Source: Syntrophomonadaceae bacterium (GTDB lineage Bacteria; Bacillota_D; Dethiobacteria; DTU022; UBA8154). Taken from it: a stretch of 6,281 nucleotides of DNA. Both the position numbers and the translations under genes were made by a program. The stretch is from contig SKMY01000180.1 in the NCBI GenBank assembly GCA_007120815.1, positions 1-6,281 of the forward strand. The letters are read 5' to 3'. Below are positions 1 to 5,975 of the stretch, one piece after another (position 1 is the first letter of the stretch; each line of letters starts with the position of its first letter). Below the pieces are notes generated by a model, which saw only the letters and a program-made list of their open reading frames with translations, had not been told where the DNA came from and ran no database searches.

Positions 1-17
1 AAAGTCACAAGCTTTAA

Positions 18-1058
18 TTAGTTAGGGTAAAGAATGATTTTGCCGCACTGTCCTGACTGCATAATTTTAAATGCTTCTTCAAACTGTTCTAGTTTAAATT
101 GATGAGTTATAACCGGGCTGACGTCCAAAATACCATTTAATAGAGCAGATGTTTTGTACCAGGTTTCAAATATCTTTCTGCCGGTAATGCCCGCCAGTGT
201 AACACCCTTAAATATTATCTCGTTAGTCAAATCCAGACAAATATTTTCCTCGGGAAGGCCCAGCAGAGCTACTGTTCCGCCGTTTCTTACGGTTTTTAGC
301 CCTTCCTGCAGGCTTTGTTTACTGCCGCTCATTTCTACCACAATGTCAATTCCGTCTCCCCTGGTTTTCATCAAAACTTCCTCAACAATGTTATGCTTTA
401 ATGGATTTATGGTATGGTCGGCTCCCATCTGTTGGGCAATTTTTAAACGGTAATCATTTATGTCCACGGCTATTATCCTGTAAGCGCCCAATACTTTTGC
501 CACCCCCACAGCAAAAAGGCCGATGGCCCCACATCCGGTGATTAAGACGTTTTTCCCCGTAATGTCAGTAGATGCAGCAGCCATTACCGCATTACCTACG
601 GGGTCCTGCAGGCAGGCGACTTCCGGTGAAATCCCCTGATCATTTCTCCACAGGTTGGATTCCGGAACCCGTGCATATTCCGCAAAGCATCCGTCAAAAT
701 CCACTCCCTGGATAGTGTAATCCCTGCAGATATGCGATTGGCCTGTTCTGCACTGATAGCACTGTCCGCAGATTTTATGACATTCCAGGCTGATATAATC
801 CCCCTTGTGCCAGCTTTTTACAGCTGCCCCAACCTTAACAATAATGCCGGACATTTCATGCCCTATAACCACGGGAGTTTTCATTCTGGATGCAGCCCAT
901 CGATCCCATTTGTAAATATGTAGATCAGTGCCGCAGATGGAGGCGGCTAACACTTTTACTATTACATCATGAGGCCCCGGCTGGGGAATTTCAATATTTC
1001 TAATAACAGCTCCCGGGGCAGGTTTTTCCTTAACCAATGCTTTCATCATTCTTTTCAT
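18..1058 (-). CDS. tdh: L-threonine 3-dehydrogenase, zinc-dependent
   Basis: This enzyme oxidises L-threonine with NAD+ to 2-amino-3-ketobutyrate in the cytoplasm, the first step of threonine breakdown to glycine and acetyl-CoA. The 346-residue product has the full medium-chain dehydrogenase layout. The catalytic-zinc region has Cys42 in ICGTD and His67-Glu68 in GHE. Cys97, Cys100, Cys103 and Cys111 form the structural-zinc lobe. A Rossmann motif GCGAIG lies at 175-180, and Asp199 should bind the NAD ribose. The segments around FETWYK (297-302) and ITH (317-319) are typical of Tdh rather than sorbitol or butanediol dehydrogenases, and the length fits the family. Three Met codons lie close together (residues 1, 4, 5); the first is chosen because AAAGGA sits about 8 nt upstream of it. 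The usual partner kbl (ketobutyrate CoA-ligase) is not visible; it could lie just outside the left edge. Confidence 0.92.
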   Translation of the reverse strand: MKRMMKALVKEKPAPGAVIRNIEIPQPGPHDVIVKVLAASICGTDLHIYKWDRWAASRMKTPVVIGHEMSGIIVKVGAAVKSWHKGDYISLECHKICGQCYQCRTGQSHICRDYTIQGVDFDGCFAEYARVPESNLWRNDQGISPEVACLQDPVGNAVMAAASTDITGKNVLITGCGAIGLFAVGVAKVLGAYRIIAVDINDYRLKIAQQMGADHTINPLKHNIVEEVLMKTRGDGIDIVVEMSGSKQSLQEGLKTVRNGGTVALLGLPEENICLDLTNEIIFKGVTLAGITGRKIFETWYKTSALLNGILDVSPVITHQFKLEQFEEAFKIMQSGQCGKIILYPN

Positions 1059-1118
1059 CGTTAGTTCCTTTCTATCCTATTTTGTAGTAAATTATTCTTT
1101 TCTTTAGATTTTAGCTGC

Positions 1119-1192
1119 GGGGACATGGCATGGTAAAATCCTCTGTAAAAGTCCCCTTTCCTTAATATATTCTGTACCGGATGCAGTGTGCA
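1119..1192 (-). promoter_or_regulatory. possible tdh promoter and leader with GGGGAC/GTCCCC stem
   Basis: On the minus strand a possible promoter for tdh reads TGCACA (1187-1192), 17 nt, TATATT (1164-1169). The -10 is good and the -35 matches only 4 of 6. The transcript would carry a leader of roughly 100 nt. Within it GGGGAC (1119-1124) can pair with GTCCCC (1151-1156) across a 26-nt loop. No T-box or known riboswitch consensus is visible. The promoter assignment is weak. Confidence 0.3.
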
Positions 1193-1274
1193 GATTGTTA
1201 TGGATAAGATGAGATAGTATGACATCACGTAGGAAGAATCAAAATAGCTAAAAATAGTAACTAAATAAAATTTT

Positions 1275-1283
1275 TGTTATAAT
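1275..1283 (+). promoter_or_regulatory. extended -10 promoter for guaD
   Basis: The sequence TGTTATAAT is a perfect sigma-A -10 box (TATAAT, 1278-1283) with the TGn extension, which can compensate for the absence of a recognisable -35 box about 17 nt upstream. Transcription would begin near 1290, giving guaD a leader of about 140 nt. It is the best plus-strand promoter in the tdh-guaD gap. Confidence 0.5.
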
Positions 1284-1343
1284 GATTTTATATTGGCAAA
1301 AGGGGGTTTTAATAATTTTCATAGTCAGCTTTTAAAGTTGTTA

Positions 1344-1403
1344 AGGAAATGGTTCTTCTGACAATCTGTCAGTTGTCCGGGTAGGTTCCTCTGTGCATTT
1401 CCC
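1344..1403 (+). other. foldable leader upstream of guaD
   Basis: The guaD leader contains GGAAATG (1345-1351), perfectly complementary to CATTTCC (1396-1402). Inside it is a perfect 6-bp hairpin, CTGACA-ATC-TGTCAG (1358-1372). A competing pairing AGGAA (1344-1348) with TTCCT (1386-1390) is also possible, so two alternative folds exist. The structure ends about 15 nt before the ribosome binding site. The conserved core of purine riboswitches is not present, no poly-T tract follows, and no known family was recognised. Confidence 0.3.
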
Positions 1404-1429
1404 AATTTGTGTGATAATGAGGTGTCATT

Positions 1430-1894
1430 TTGAACAAATATATGAAAGCCGCCTACAACGAGGCTTTGAAAAATATTGAAGGCTATGAGGGAGGGCCCTT
1501 TGGCGCTGTTATTGTAAAAGACGGTGAGATAATAGCTGCGGCAAATAATCAAGTGCTTGCCACCAATGATCCCACCATGCATGCCGAAATTGCAGCTATC
1601 CGCATTGCCACTAAAAAACTAGGCCGGTTCAGTCTCCACGACTGCAGGATTTATGCAACCTGTGAACCTTGTCCTATGTGTATGGCAGCTATTATCTGGG
1701 CTAAGATCCCTAAGTTGTATTATGGTGCAAACAGAAAGGATGCTGAATCAATCGGGTTTGATGATAATTATATTTATGAGTTTATAAAAGGTACCGCAGT
1801 GGAAAAAAGTACTTCTGTTGAAGTTTTAAATCGGAATGAATGTATAGGGTTATTTGATAAATGGATGAAAAAGGAAGATAAGGAAATGTATTAA
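1430..1894 (+). CDS. guaD: guanine deaminase (B. subtilis GuaD type)
   Basis: This cytoplasmic enzyme of the cytidine-deaminase fold hydrolyses guanine to xanthine and ammonia in purine salvage or catabolism. The 154-residue product has the zinc site His51-Ala-Glu53 (HAE, with the catalytic glutamate) and PCPMC (80-84, Cys81 and Cys84 as ligands). The segments GGPFGAVIVKDG (21-32), NDPTMHAE and GFDDNYIYE (109-117), and the C-terminal KEMY resemble B. subtilis GuaD, whose C-terminal tyrosine reaches the partner subunit's active site. These separate it from tRNA adenosine deaminase TadA. The start is TTG: AGGTG lies 5 nt upstream (1420-1424), while the next ATG (1442) is too far from any ribosome binding site. 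The gene is read away from tdh. A function on another aminopurine cannot be excluded. Confidence 0.9.
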   Translation: MNKYMKAAYNEALKNIEGYEGGPFGAVIVKDGEIIAAANNQVLATNDPTMHAEIAAIRIATKKLGRFSLHDCRIYATCEPCPMCMAAIIWAKIPKLYYGANRKDAESIGFDDNYIYEFIKGTAVEKSTSVEVLNRNECIGLFDKWMKKEDKEMY

Positions 1895-1901
1895 TTGATT
1901 T

Positions 1902-1920
1902 AAAGGAGAGGAAGGGAGTG
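1902..1920 (+). other. orphan ribosome binding site and GTG start
   Basis: Immediately after guaD a very strong site AAAGGAGAGG (1902-1911) is followed 6 nt later by GTG (1918-1920). The reading frame runs only 18 codons to a TAA at 1972-1974 and resembles nothing known. The left repeat of the RAYT relic starts at 1919, inside this start codon. This suggests that a gene once co-transcribed with guaD was cut off here, but chance is possible. Confidence 0.3.
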
Positions 1921-1947
1921 GGAATTACGGGGACAGTATACTTAATT
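1919..1947 (+). repeat. left imperfect inverted repeat of the RAYT relic
   Basis: This 29-bp segment pairs with the reverse complement of 2307-2335 at 23 of 29 positions. The matching blocks are TGGGAA, GGGGACA and ACTTAATT, separated by two 4-bp variable blocks. It marks the left boundary of the element carrying the broken Y1 transposase. A tandem duplication of the 10-mer CTTAATTTCA (1941-1960) overlaps its inner edge. Confidence 0.6.
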
Positions 1948-1996
1948 TCACTTAATTTCAGTAAAGTTAATTAAAAGATACTATAATCTTTAAATA

Positions 1997-2285
1997 TCAA
2001 ACAATATTTAACTTTTTCTTTTCCCAACGCATATAGCGAAGGTAGGCTTCCCCAATAGCACCTGCCAAAGATTCTTTTAAAGTCGGTACTGCTATTAAAT
2101 GAATGTGATTTGGCATGAGGCAGTATGCCATATTGCAACTTTCCAATGGGAGTACAATTGTCGCCATTGATTTAAGGTATTCCTGATTACCCCCTTTGCA
2201 AAAAAGCACCTACCATTCCAAAAACATTAATTGATTGCCTTCCCGTAATTCTATTGTTACAGATGATGTAAACGTAATAACCTGC
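1997..2285 (-). pseudogene. REP-associated tyrosine transposase (Y1/IS200-like) remnant
   Basis: The readable part (1997-2209, at most 70 codons) carries the Y1 transposase HUH signature YCLMPNHIHLIAVP followed by ESLAGAIGEAYLRYM. These are hallmarks of RAYT proteins, single-strand DNA transposases related to IS200. The preceding NQEYLKSM matches the region just before that block. The reading then stops after RYMRWEKKKLNIV, so the C-terminal half with the catalytic tyrosine is missing. The N-terminal segment (HH then NYGKAI, about 2235-2268) is detectable only in another frame interrupted by stops. The gene is therefore broken at both ends and should be inactive. No ribosome binding site precedes the remaining open frame. 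Confidence 0.75.
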
Positions 2286-2306
2286 CAGAGAATCGTTACG
2301 ATAAAT

Positions 2307-2335
2307 AATTAAGTAAGGTGTCCCCATGTTTCCCA
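2307..2335 (-). repeat. right imperfect inverted repeat of the RAYT relic
   Basis: This is the reverse-complement partner of 1919-1947 (23 of 29 positions), with AATTAAGT at the inner edge, TGTCCCC (2319-2325) and TTCCCA at the outer edge. An ATG at 2326-2328 lies inside the repeat and is in frame with the downstream GntR gene, but it has no ribosome binding site and is not the likely start of that gene. Confidence 0.6.
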
Positions 2336-2352
2336 ACAATGGAAAAATAGTA

Positions 2353-2382
2353 TTGACATTTAAGATTGCATTAGTGTATTAT
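2353..2382 (+). promoter_or_regulatory. sigma-A promoter of the YtrA-type operon
   Basis: A perfect -35 box TTGACA (2353-2358) is followed after 18 bp by TATTAT (2377-2382, 5 of 6 matches to TATAAT). Transcription would start near 2389 and reach the GntR gene at 2434. It is the strongest promoter in the window. Its -10 box lies inside the left arm of a long inverted repeat, so a bound repressor would block it. Confidence 0.8.
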
Positions 2383-2402
2383 TTACTTAATACACTAATG
2401 CA
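2367..2402 (+). promoter_or_regulatory. operator: perfect 15-bp inverted repeat (YtrA-like)
   Basis: The arms 2367-2381 (TGCATTAGTGTATTA) and 2388-2402 are perfect reverse complements separated by TTTACT. The repeat covers the -10 box and the start point of the promoter. It contains half-sites AGTGTA (2373-2378) and TACACT (2391-2396), 12 bp apart. I recall the B. subtilis YtrA operator as AGTGTA and TACACT about 13 bp apart. The gene directly downstream encodes a YtrA-family GntR protein, so autorepression of the operon is the natural reading. Confidence 0.8.
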
Positions 2403-2433
2403 TCTTTTATTTTACCCAAAAATGGGGTGTAAC

Positions 2434-2799
2434 ATGGACTTTAACAGTGCAAGACCAATATATCAACAAATTAAAGAAATTATCAGCCGGGAGATTGCCC
2501 GGGGGGATCTACATCCTGGAGATAAAATGACTTCCCTGAGAGATATGGCCCTTAAGCTCAAGGTGAATCCCAACACGGTTCAGCGGGCATATCGGGAATT
2601 GGAAGAAGAAGGGATTCTTTTTACCCGCCGGGGCCAGGGGACATTTGTTACGGAAAAAGGGGAGAGAGTGCTGGAACTTCGTAAAAAAATGGCTAAAGAG
2701 GGGGCTATTGCTTACCTGGAAGGGGCTCGGGCCTTGGGCCTTAACAGCAGGGAGAGCATCAGGCTTTTAGAGGAATTGTTGAAGGGAGAGGAATTATAG
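2434..2799 (+). CDS. GntR-family transcriptional regulator, YtrA/YhcF subfamily
   Basis: This is probably a dimeric repressor of its own operon. The 121-residue product has an N-terminal winged helix-turn-helix (about residues 3-72) with the subfamily phrases RPIYQQIKEII, VNPNTVQRAYRELEEEGI and RRGQGTFV. A short helical tail (73-121) replaces the large effector domain of other GntR classes. The length matches YtrA and YhcF. The usual LPSVRELA is MTSLRDMA here. The frame is open back to an ATG at 2326, but that start precedes the promoter and would add 36 unrelated residues. ATG 2434 follows GGGGTG (2424-2429) and begins the conserved domain. The stop codon shares its last base with the ATPase start. 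YtrA relatives control ABC transporters induced by cell-wall antibiotics; the signal sensed here is unknown. Confidence 0.9.
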   Translation: MDFNSARPIYQQIKEIISREIARGDLHPGDKMTSLRDMALKLKVNPNTVQRAYRELEEEGILFTRRGQGTFVTEKGERVLELRKKMAKEGAIAYLEGARALGLNSRESIRLLEELLKGEEL

Positions 2800-3497
2800 T
2801 GGAGGAAACCATAAGGACGGTAAATCTTAGCAAGTTTTATGGCAGAGTTACTGCTTTAAAGGATATAAACATTCAAGTACGGAAGGGGTCTGTAGTAGGC
2901 CTTCTAGGACCCAACGGCAGTGGAAAGTCCACCTTTATGCGTTTGGTGGCAGGGCAGAGCAGGCCTACCCGGGGAGAGATATATGTGAAAGGCTTGAAAC
3001 CCGGGGCAAAGACTAAGGGACTGGTTTCCTATTCACCGGAGGAAAATCACCTGTATCCCTGGATGAAGGTAGAGGAGATGGTACATTTTTTCAGAGACTT
3101 TTTCCCCTCTTTTAAAGAGCAAAAAACTTGGGATCTGTTGAAATATATGAAGCTGCCTATGGACAGTTATATATCCGGGCTGTCCAAGGGAATGGCCGCA
3201 CGGTTGAAGTTAGCTCTGGCCTTAAGCTGGGGTGCGGAGCTGGTAATCTTAGATGAACCCTTGTCGGGAATTGACCCGGCATCCCGGGAAAAAATAATTG
3301 AGGGGATTTTGATGGACTATAGGACCGGGGAAAATACCATGGTTATAACTACCCATATTGTTGACGAGATTGAGCCACTGCTAAACCAGGTGATTTTCTT
3401 GAGAGAGGGAGAAGTTTTTCTGGAGGGAGAGCCGGATCAACTGCGGGAACATTACGGTTATTCCCTGGATCAAATCTTTCGGAGGGAACTGGCATGA
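2799..3497 (+). CDS. ABC transporter ATP-binding protein (YtrB-like)
   Basis: This cytoplasmic ATPase should power the membrane partner encoded next, probably as a dimer in an ABC-2 type exporter. In its 232 residues one sees Walker A GPNGSGKST (37-45), signature LSKGM (128-132), Walker B LVILDEP (148-154), D-loop SGID (156-159) and the switch histidine in TTH (His186). The Q-loop position reads SPEENHLYPWM, with Glu where Gln is usual. LSKGM instead of LSGGQ, and HLYPWM, are features I associate with YtrB-like ATPases encoded beside YtrA-type regulators. The start is GTG, sharing its G with the preceding TAG; GGGAGAGG lies 7 nt upstream. Coupled translation with both neighbours points to a single operon. 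The transported substrate cannot be told from the sequence. Confidence 0.95.
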   Translation: MEETIRTVNLSKFYGRVTALKDINIQVRKGSVVGLLGPNGSGKSTFMRLVAGQSRPTRGEIYVKGLKPGAKTKGLVSYSPEENHLYPWMKVEEMVHFFRDFFPSFKEQKTWDLLKYMKLPMDSYISGLSKGMAARLKLALALSWGAELVILDEPLSGIDPASREKIIEGILMDYRTGENTMVITTHIVDEIEPLLNQVIFLREGEVFLEGEPDQLREHYGYSLDQIFRRELA

Positions 3498-4240
3498 ATA
3501 ATTTAAGAAAAATGTACCTGACAGAATTGAAAAGCGAGAGGGACTCTATTGTGGGTCACCTGGTTATTATTGCTGCCTTATGTTTGATTTTGCTGCTTTT
3601 GTCAAGGGGGGGGGAAGCCTCTATGATATCCTCAATTTCTGTCGTGCCCTTATCTCTTATGTTCTTTTGGTATATTTTTTACAGTTTTGATATACTGCAT
3701 CGGGAGTGGAAGGAAAATACCGTTTCCCTTTTTCTTAGTATTCCTATGAAAATAGAATACCTTCTTTTATCCAAGATGCTGGCTCTATTAACTACTTACC
3801 TGATATTGACCATGGCTATTACAGTGGGTATGGCTTTAATATGCGGGATAAGCTTTGGTAGCCTGGCAGCATTTATCGATGGGTTCCTGGTGGGATTGTC
3901 TGTAATTGTACACAGTCTTACCCTTCTTGTTCCTCTCACCCCTGCTGTTTTTTTAATATATTTGAGTGGAGTTTCTTTTATCCAATGGGCTTCCATTGTA
4001 AGGGCCATAGTGGTGGTCATCCTATTTTCACTGGTTTATTTCGGCGGCCGGATAGCTTCATTGGTTTTTGGAGCAGCCGCCATATCTCTAGATTTTCCTC
4101 ATACCATAAGCAATGGTTCCCAGAGTCTAAGCATTGCCATGGCATCTATTCCAATTTATTTGATTTTTACAGCCTGCCTGGTGGGTATCCTGGGGTTTTT
4201 CTTCAGCGTCAGACTCCTGGAGGAACGGCCCCGGCCGTAA
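3494..4240 (+). CDS. ABC-2 type transporter permease
   Basis: This is an integral membrane subunit partnering the ATPase encoded upstream, with which it overlaps by 4 bp (ATGA). The 248 residues show six likely membrane helices at about 19-36, 45-64, 95-117, 131-157, 167-194 and 217-237. Between helices 2 and 3 lies an amphipathic segment EWKENTVSLFLSIPMK followed by YLLLSKML, the usual ABC-2 coupling region. The N-terminus MNNLRKMYLTEL resembles the start of a second, broken permease at 6086. A strong GGAGGG lies 7 nt before the ATG. The gene appears intact. It may form a homodimer, or may have worked with the lost second permease. No strong terminator follows; the GC-rich hairpin over the stop codon lacks a proper U-tract. 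Confidence 0.9.
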   Translation: MNNLRKMYLTELKSERDSIVGHLVIIAALCLILLLLSRGGEASMISSISVVPLSLMFFWYIFYSFDILHREWKENTVSLFLSIPMKIEYLLLSKMLALLTTYLILTMAITVGMALICGISFGSLAAFIDGFLVGLSVIVHSLTLLVPLTPAVFLIYLSGVSFIQWASIVRAIVVVILFSLVYFGGRIASLVFGAAAISLDFPHTISNGSQSLSIAMASIPIYLIFTACLVGILGFFFSVRLLEERPRP

Positions 4241-4281
4241 CATTCTTTTGGGGTCAATAGACATCTGAGGGCTGAGATAAA

Positions 4282-4289
4282 TTTTAAAA
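4282..4289 (+). repeat. left target-site duplication (TTTTAAAA)
   Basis: TTTTAAAA directly abuts the left terminal repeat and recurs exactly at 6033-6040 abutting the right one. Eight base pairs is the duplication length known for IS1595-family insertions. The word is itself palindromic, which makes the ends look longer than they are; moving the boundary one base either way destroys the direct repeat. Confidence 0.75.
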
Positions 4290-4315
4290 ACTGACTATTA
4301 AGTTAGCTCAGAAAA
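4290..4315 (+). repeat. left terminal inverted repeat of IS1595-type element
   Basis: The repeat begins ACTGACTAT and contains GCTCAGAA. It matches the reverse complement of 6007-6032 except at positions 4299, 4305 and 4314. It lies 746 bp from the transposase stop codon, outside the passenger lipoprotein gene, which is why the latter is taken as part of the element. Confidence 0.8.
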
Positions 4316-4349
4316 GAAAAAATAATAGAGGGCACCCAAAAGAGTGCCC
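4312..4349 (-). terminator. intrinsic terminator of the passenger lipoprotein gene
   Basis: Read on the minus strand, GGGCACTC-TTTT-GGGTGCCC (4330-4349) forms an 8-bp stem including one G-U pair, followed by TCTATTATTTTTTCTTTT. The G-U pair becomes a C-A mismatch on the other strand and there is no T-tract there, so the structure works for minus-strand transcription. It lies 37 bp beyond the lipoprotein stop codon. The left terminal repeat just downstream can also fold weakly (4291-4311) before TTTTT. Confidence 0.7.
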
Positions 4350-4386
4350 ATCCAAATAATAATGGATTTGATAATGAGGTAGCCAT

Positions 4387-4923
4387 CTAGTTTAGAAACT
4401 CATGCTTTGCTTCCTCAATAATCTCAATAAGCCCGTTTATGACTTCTGTTTGCTTTTCTTTGGTTATATAAAGAACATGTGTTTCATCTGGATTTAGTTT
4501 TTTTAGGTCGACAAATATCAACTTTTCTTCTCTCAGGACAAAGACGAGGCCTTTGAATGGATTATCTCTTGTCTCACTGCTTGCAGATAAATTAATTTGG
4601 TAATTGATTTGATTTGCGAACACTTCCTGATTCTCGAATATTTCCTGTACCTGTTCCAAAGATAATTTTTCGACTTTTATGCCTTTTAGAAGGTCTAGCA
4701 CCGCCTCTACCAGCTCTTTGTTATTAACATCAATATTGTATGTGTCGCCCGTATTAAGAATGTTTCCAGAGATTACTTCCCCTCCTTGAGCTATTACATC
4801 AAAATACATACTATCAATTTTTTCTGAATCGATTATAAGCTCATTGGAGTAGGTATCGGAAGAACAACCTGTAATAGACAGAATGAGCAACAGAAACACG
4901 AATAAAACAATGCTTTTTTTCAT
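4387..4923 (-). CDS. putative lipoprotein of unknown function (IS passenger)
   Basis: The 178-residue product starts with a lipoprotein signal peptide: MKKS, a hydrophobic stretch (about 5-18) and the lipobox ITGC with Cys20 as the lipidated residue. It should therefore be anchored on the outer face of the membrane. The mature part is acidic and of mixed helix and strand character, with no recognised catalytic motif; NPDETHVLYITKEKQTEVINGL near the C-terminus looks like a strand-turn-helix end of a compact domain. I do not recognise the family. GAGGTG lies about 5-6 nt upstream of the ATG. No convincing promoter was found between it and the transposase stop at 5036, so it may be read through from the transposase. 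It lies between the element's terminal repeats, with its own terminator. Why an insertion sequence would carry it is unknown. Confidence 0.8.
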   Translation of the reverse strand: MKKSIVLFVFLLLILSITGCSSDTYSNELIIDSEKIDSMYFDVIAQGGEVISGNILNTGDTYNIDVNNKELVEAVLDLLKGIKVEKLSLEQVQEIFENQEVFANQINYQINLSASSETRDNPFKGLVFVLREEKLIFVDLKKLNPDETHVLYITKEKQTEVINGLIEIIEEAKHEFLN

Positions 4924-5035
4924 TGCCTCACCTCAATAGTTTTATTTTCATAAAATCCTTAATCATCGGAGAATGCTTTCCTCTACTTGGTACACTAACA
5001 TTATTTGGATGTTATTTCAAGATATTTTTACTTGC

Positions 5036-5941
5036 TCAGGGTACATCGGTCAAAGCTGAATAAGTAATTGTCTTGCTAACCGCACAGCAAACTAAAAGCC
5101 TGTAAAACAGAGCATCCTTGAATTTTCTCCTGTTGAAGCGATAGCAAAATTCATTCAAATAGGCTTGCAGGTGCTTTTTATCCAGACCGTGGAATGTCCC
5201 ACCAACAAAAGCTTTTGCGTTGGAAATGAGAGTGTGCATCCAATGAAGATGGTCAGGATTGTCCTTGGCATTAAACTCTTTGGGCGCATGGACATATCCC
5301 CGTTTTGAGAGAACATTGTAAGAACGGTACAAATCCGTAGGGATAATGGCTCTTTCCTTAATGTTTTGCTCGGCAAACTTGGCTATGGTCTGTCGTTGTA
5401 AGTTTTCAACCACTTGCATTTTCACATTTACGGGGGTGCCTCTGGGTGTAAGAGACAAGCCAATAATTACCTTGGTTTTTTCAGTCCCACGGCCACGCTT
5501 TCCGCCCTCTGTCGGTGCACCAAAGAAAGCATCATCAATCTCAACAATGCCTTCCAATTGATACATTGCATCCCTGTCACCCATTGCCTTGCGGATTTTA
5601 TGCAGCATTAGCCACGCTGTGGGATAGCTGACTCCGATTTGACTGGCAAGGTGGTTTGCTGATACTCCTCGCTTGTCGTGAGCTATCAGGTAAATGGCTA
5701 AAAACCATTTGACCAAAGATGTCCTGGTCTTCTCAAAGACAGTGCCAACAAGGACAGTAGTCTGATGCCTACAACTTTTGCACTCATAAACAGGTAATTT
5801 CCTTGTGATGGTAAAGCAGTCTTTGTGGTCACACTTTGGGCAGCGGAATCCGTTTGGCCATTTGAGCTTTCGTAGGTACTCGTGACAGTTCTTCTCGGTT
5901 CGGAATTTGTGTTGGAAGCTTACCAGATTAAACTTTTGCAC
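5036..5941 (-). CDS. IS1595-family transposase (ISXO2-like, DDN-type)
   Basis: This DNA transposase moves the surrounding element by cut-and-paste or related chemistry. From the preferred GTG start it has 301 residues: an N-terminal zinc ribbon (Cys34, Cys37, Cys54, Cys57), a helix-turn-helix region (about 92-117), and an RNase H-like catalytic domain with EIDDAFFG (first Asp136) and TDLYRSY (second Asp203). The block SNAKAFVGGTFHGLDKKHL follows, where Asn241 replaces the usual Glu, as in the DDNK branch of the family. It ends with the family phrase YLNEFCYRFNRR. The frame opens 13 codons earlier at ATG 5978-5980, but that ATG lies within the probable -10 box and has no proper ribosome binding site. 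GTG 5939-5941 has GAGGTG 7 nt upstream. The frame is intact, so activity is plausible. Confidence 0.93.
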   Translation of the reverse strand: MQKFNLVSFQHKFRTEKNCHEYLRKLKWPNGFRCPKCDHKDCFTITRKLPVYECKSCRHQTTVLVGTVFEKTRTSLVKWFLAIYLIAHDKRGVSANHLASQIGVSYPTAWLMLHKIRKAMGDRDAMYQLEGIVEIDDAFFGAPTEGGKRGRGTEKTKVIIGLSLTPRGTPVNVKMQVVENLQRQTIAKFAEQNIKERAIIPTDLYRSYNVLSKRGYVHAPKEFNAKDNPDHLHWMHTLISNAKAFVGGTFHGLDKKHLQAYLNEFCYRFNRRKFKDALFYRLLVCCAVSKTITYSALTDVP

Positions 5942-5975
5942 AGAACAACACCTCGACAAGTGTTCATAATGATAT

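Larger units (their letters stand above)
1919..2335 (-). mobile_element. decayed RAYT (REP-associated Y1 transposase) element
   Basis: The unit is about 417 bp, bounded by 29-bp imperfect inverted repeats with GGGGACA/TGTCCCC near the ends, and contains a truncated minus-strand Y1 transposase. GGGGACA-type palindromes flanking RAYT genes are, as I recall, common in Firmicutes and Deltaproteobacteria. The interior is much shorter than a complete RAYT gene, so this is a dead relic or a substrate mobilised only in trans. No target duplication was recognised. Its right end lies 18 bp before the -35 box of the neighbouring GntR operon. Confidence 0.55.

Noticed and set aside
154..923. Plus-strand open frames opposite tdh
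   Set aside because: They are antisense to a well-supported dehydrogenase, have no family resemblance and no ribosome binding sites.
1059..1280. T-box or purine/glycine riboswitch in the tdh-guaD gap
   Set aside because: None of the conserved core sequences of these RNA families was found on either strand.
1325..1582. Minus-strand frame of 85 codons across the guaD start
   Set aside because: It overlaps the conserved part of guaD and its leader, and its translation resembles nothing known.
2326..2433. N-terminal 36-residue extension of the GntR regulator in the same open frame
   Set aside because: The ATG at 2326 lies inside the RAYT inverted repeat and upstream of the operon promoter, lacks a ribosome binding site, and the extra residues overlap the operator. 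ATG 2434 begins the conserved domain.
4225..4248. GC-rich hairpin (ACGGC-CCCG-GCCGT) over the permease stop as operon terminator
   Set aside because: It overlaps the last codons, and the following sequence AACATTCTTTT is a poor U-tract separated from the stem. The operon originally continued into the second permease.
4996..5014. Inverted repeat TAACAT-7 nt-ATGTTA between the lipoprotein and transposase genes
   Set aside because: It is short and AT-rich, with no T-tract and no promoter placed so that it could be an operator. It is probably chance.
5032..5039. TTGCTCAG beside the transposase stop, inverted relative to 6011-6018, as an inner left end of the IS
   Set aside because: Only 8 bp match, it overlaps the stop codon and no flanking duplication is seen, whereas the outer repeat at 4290 matches 23 of 26 with an exact 8-bp duplication.
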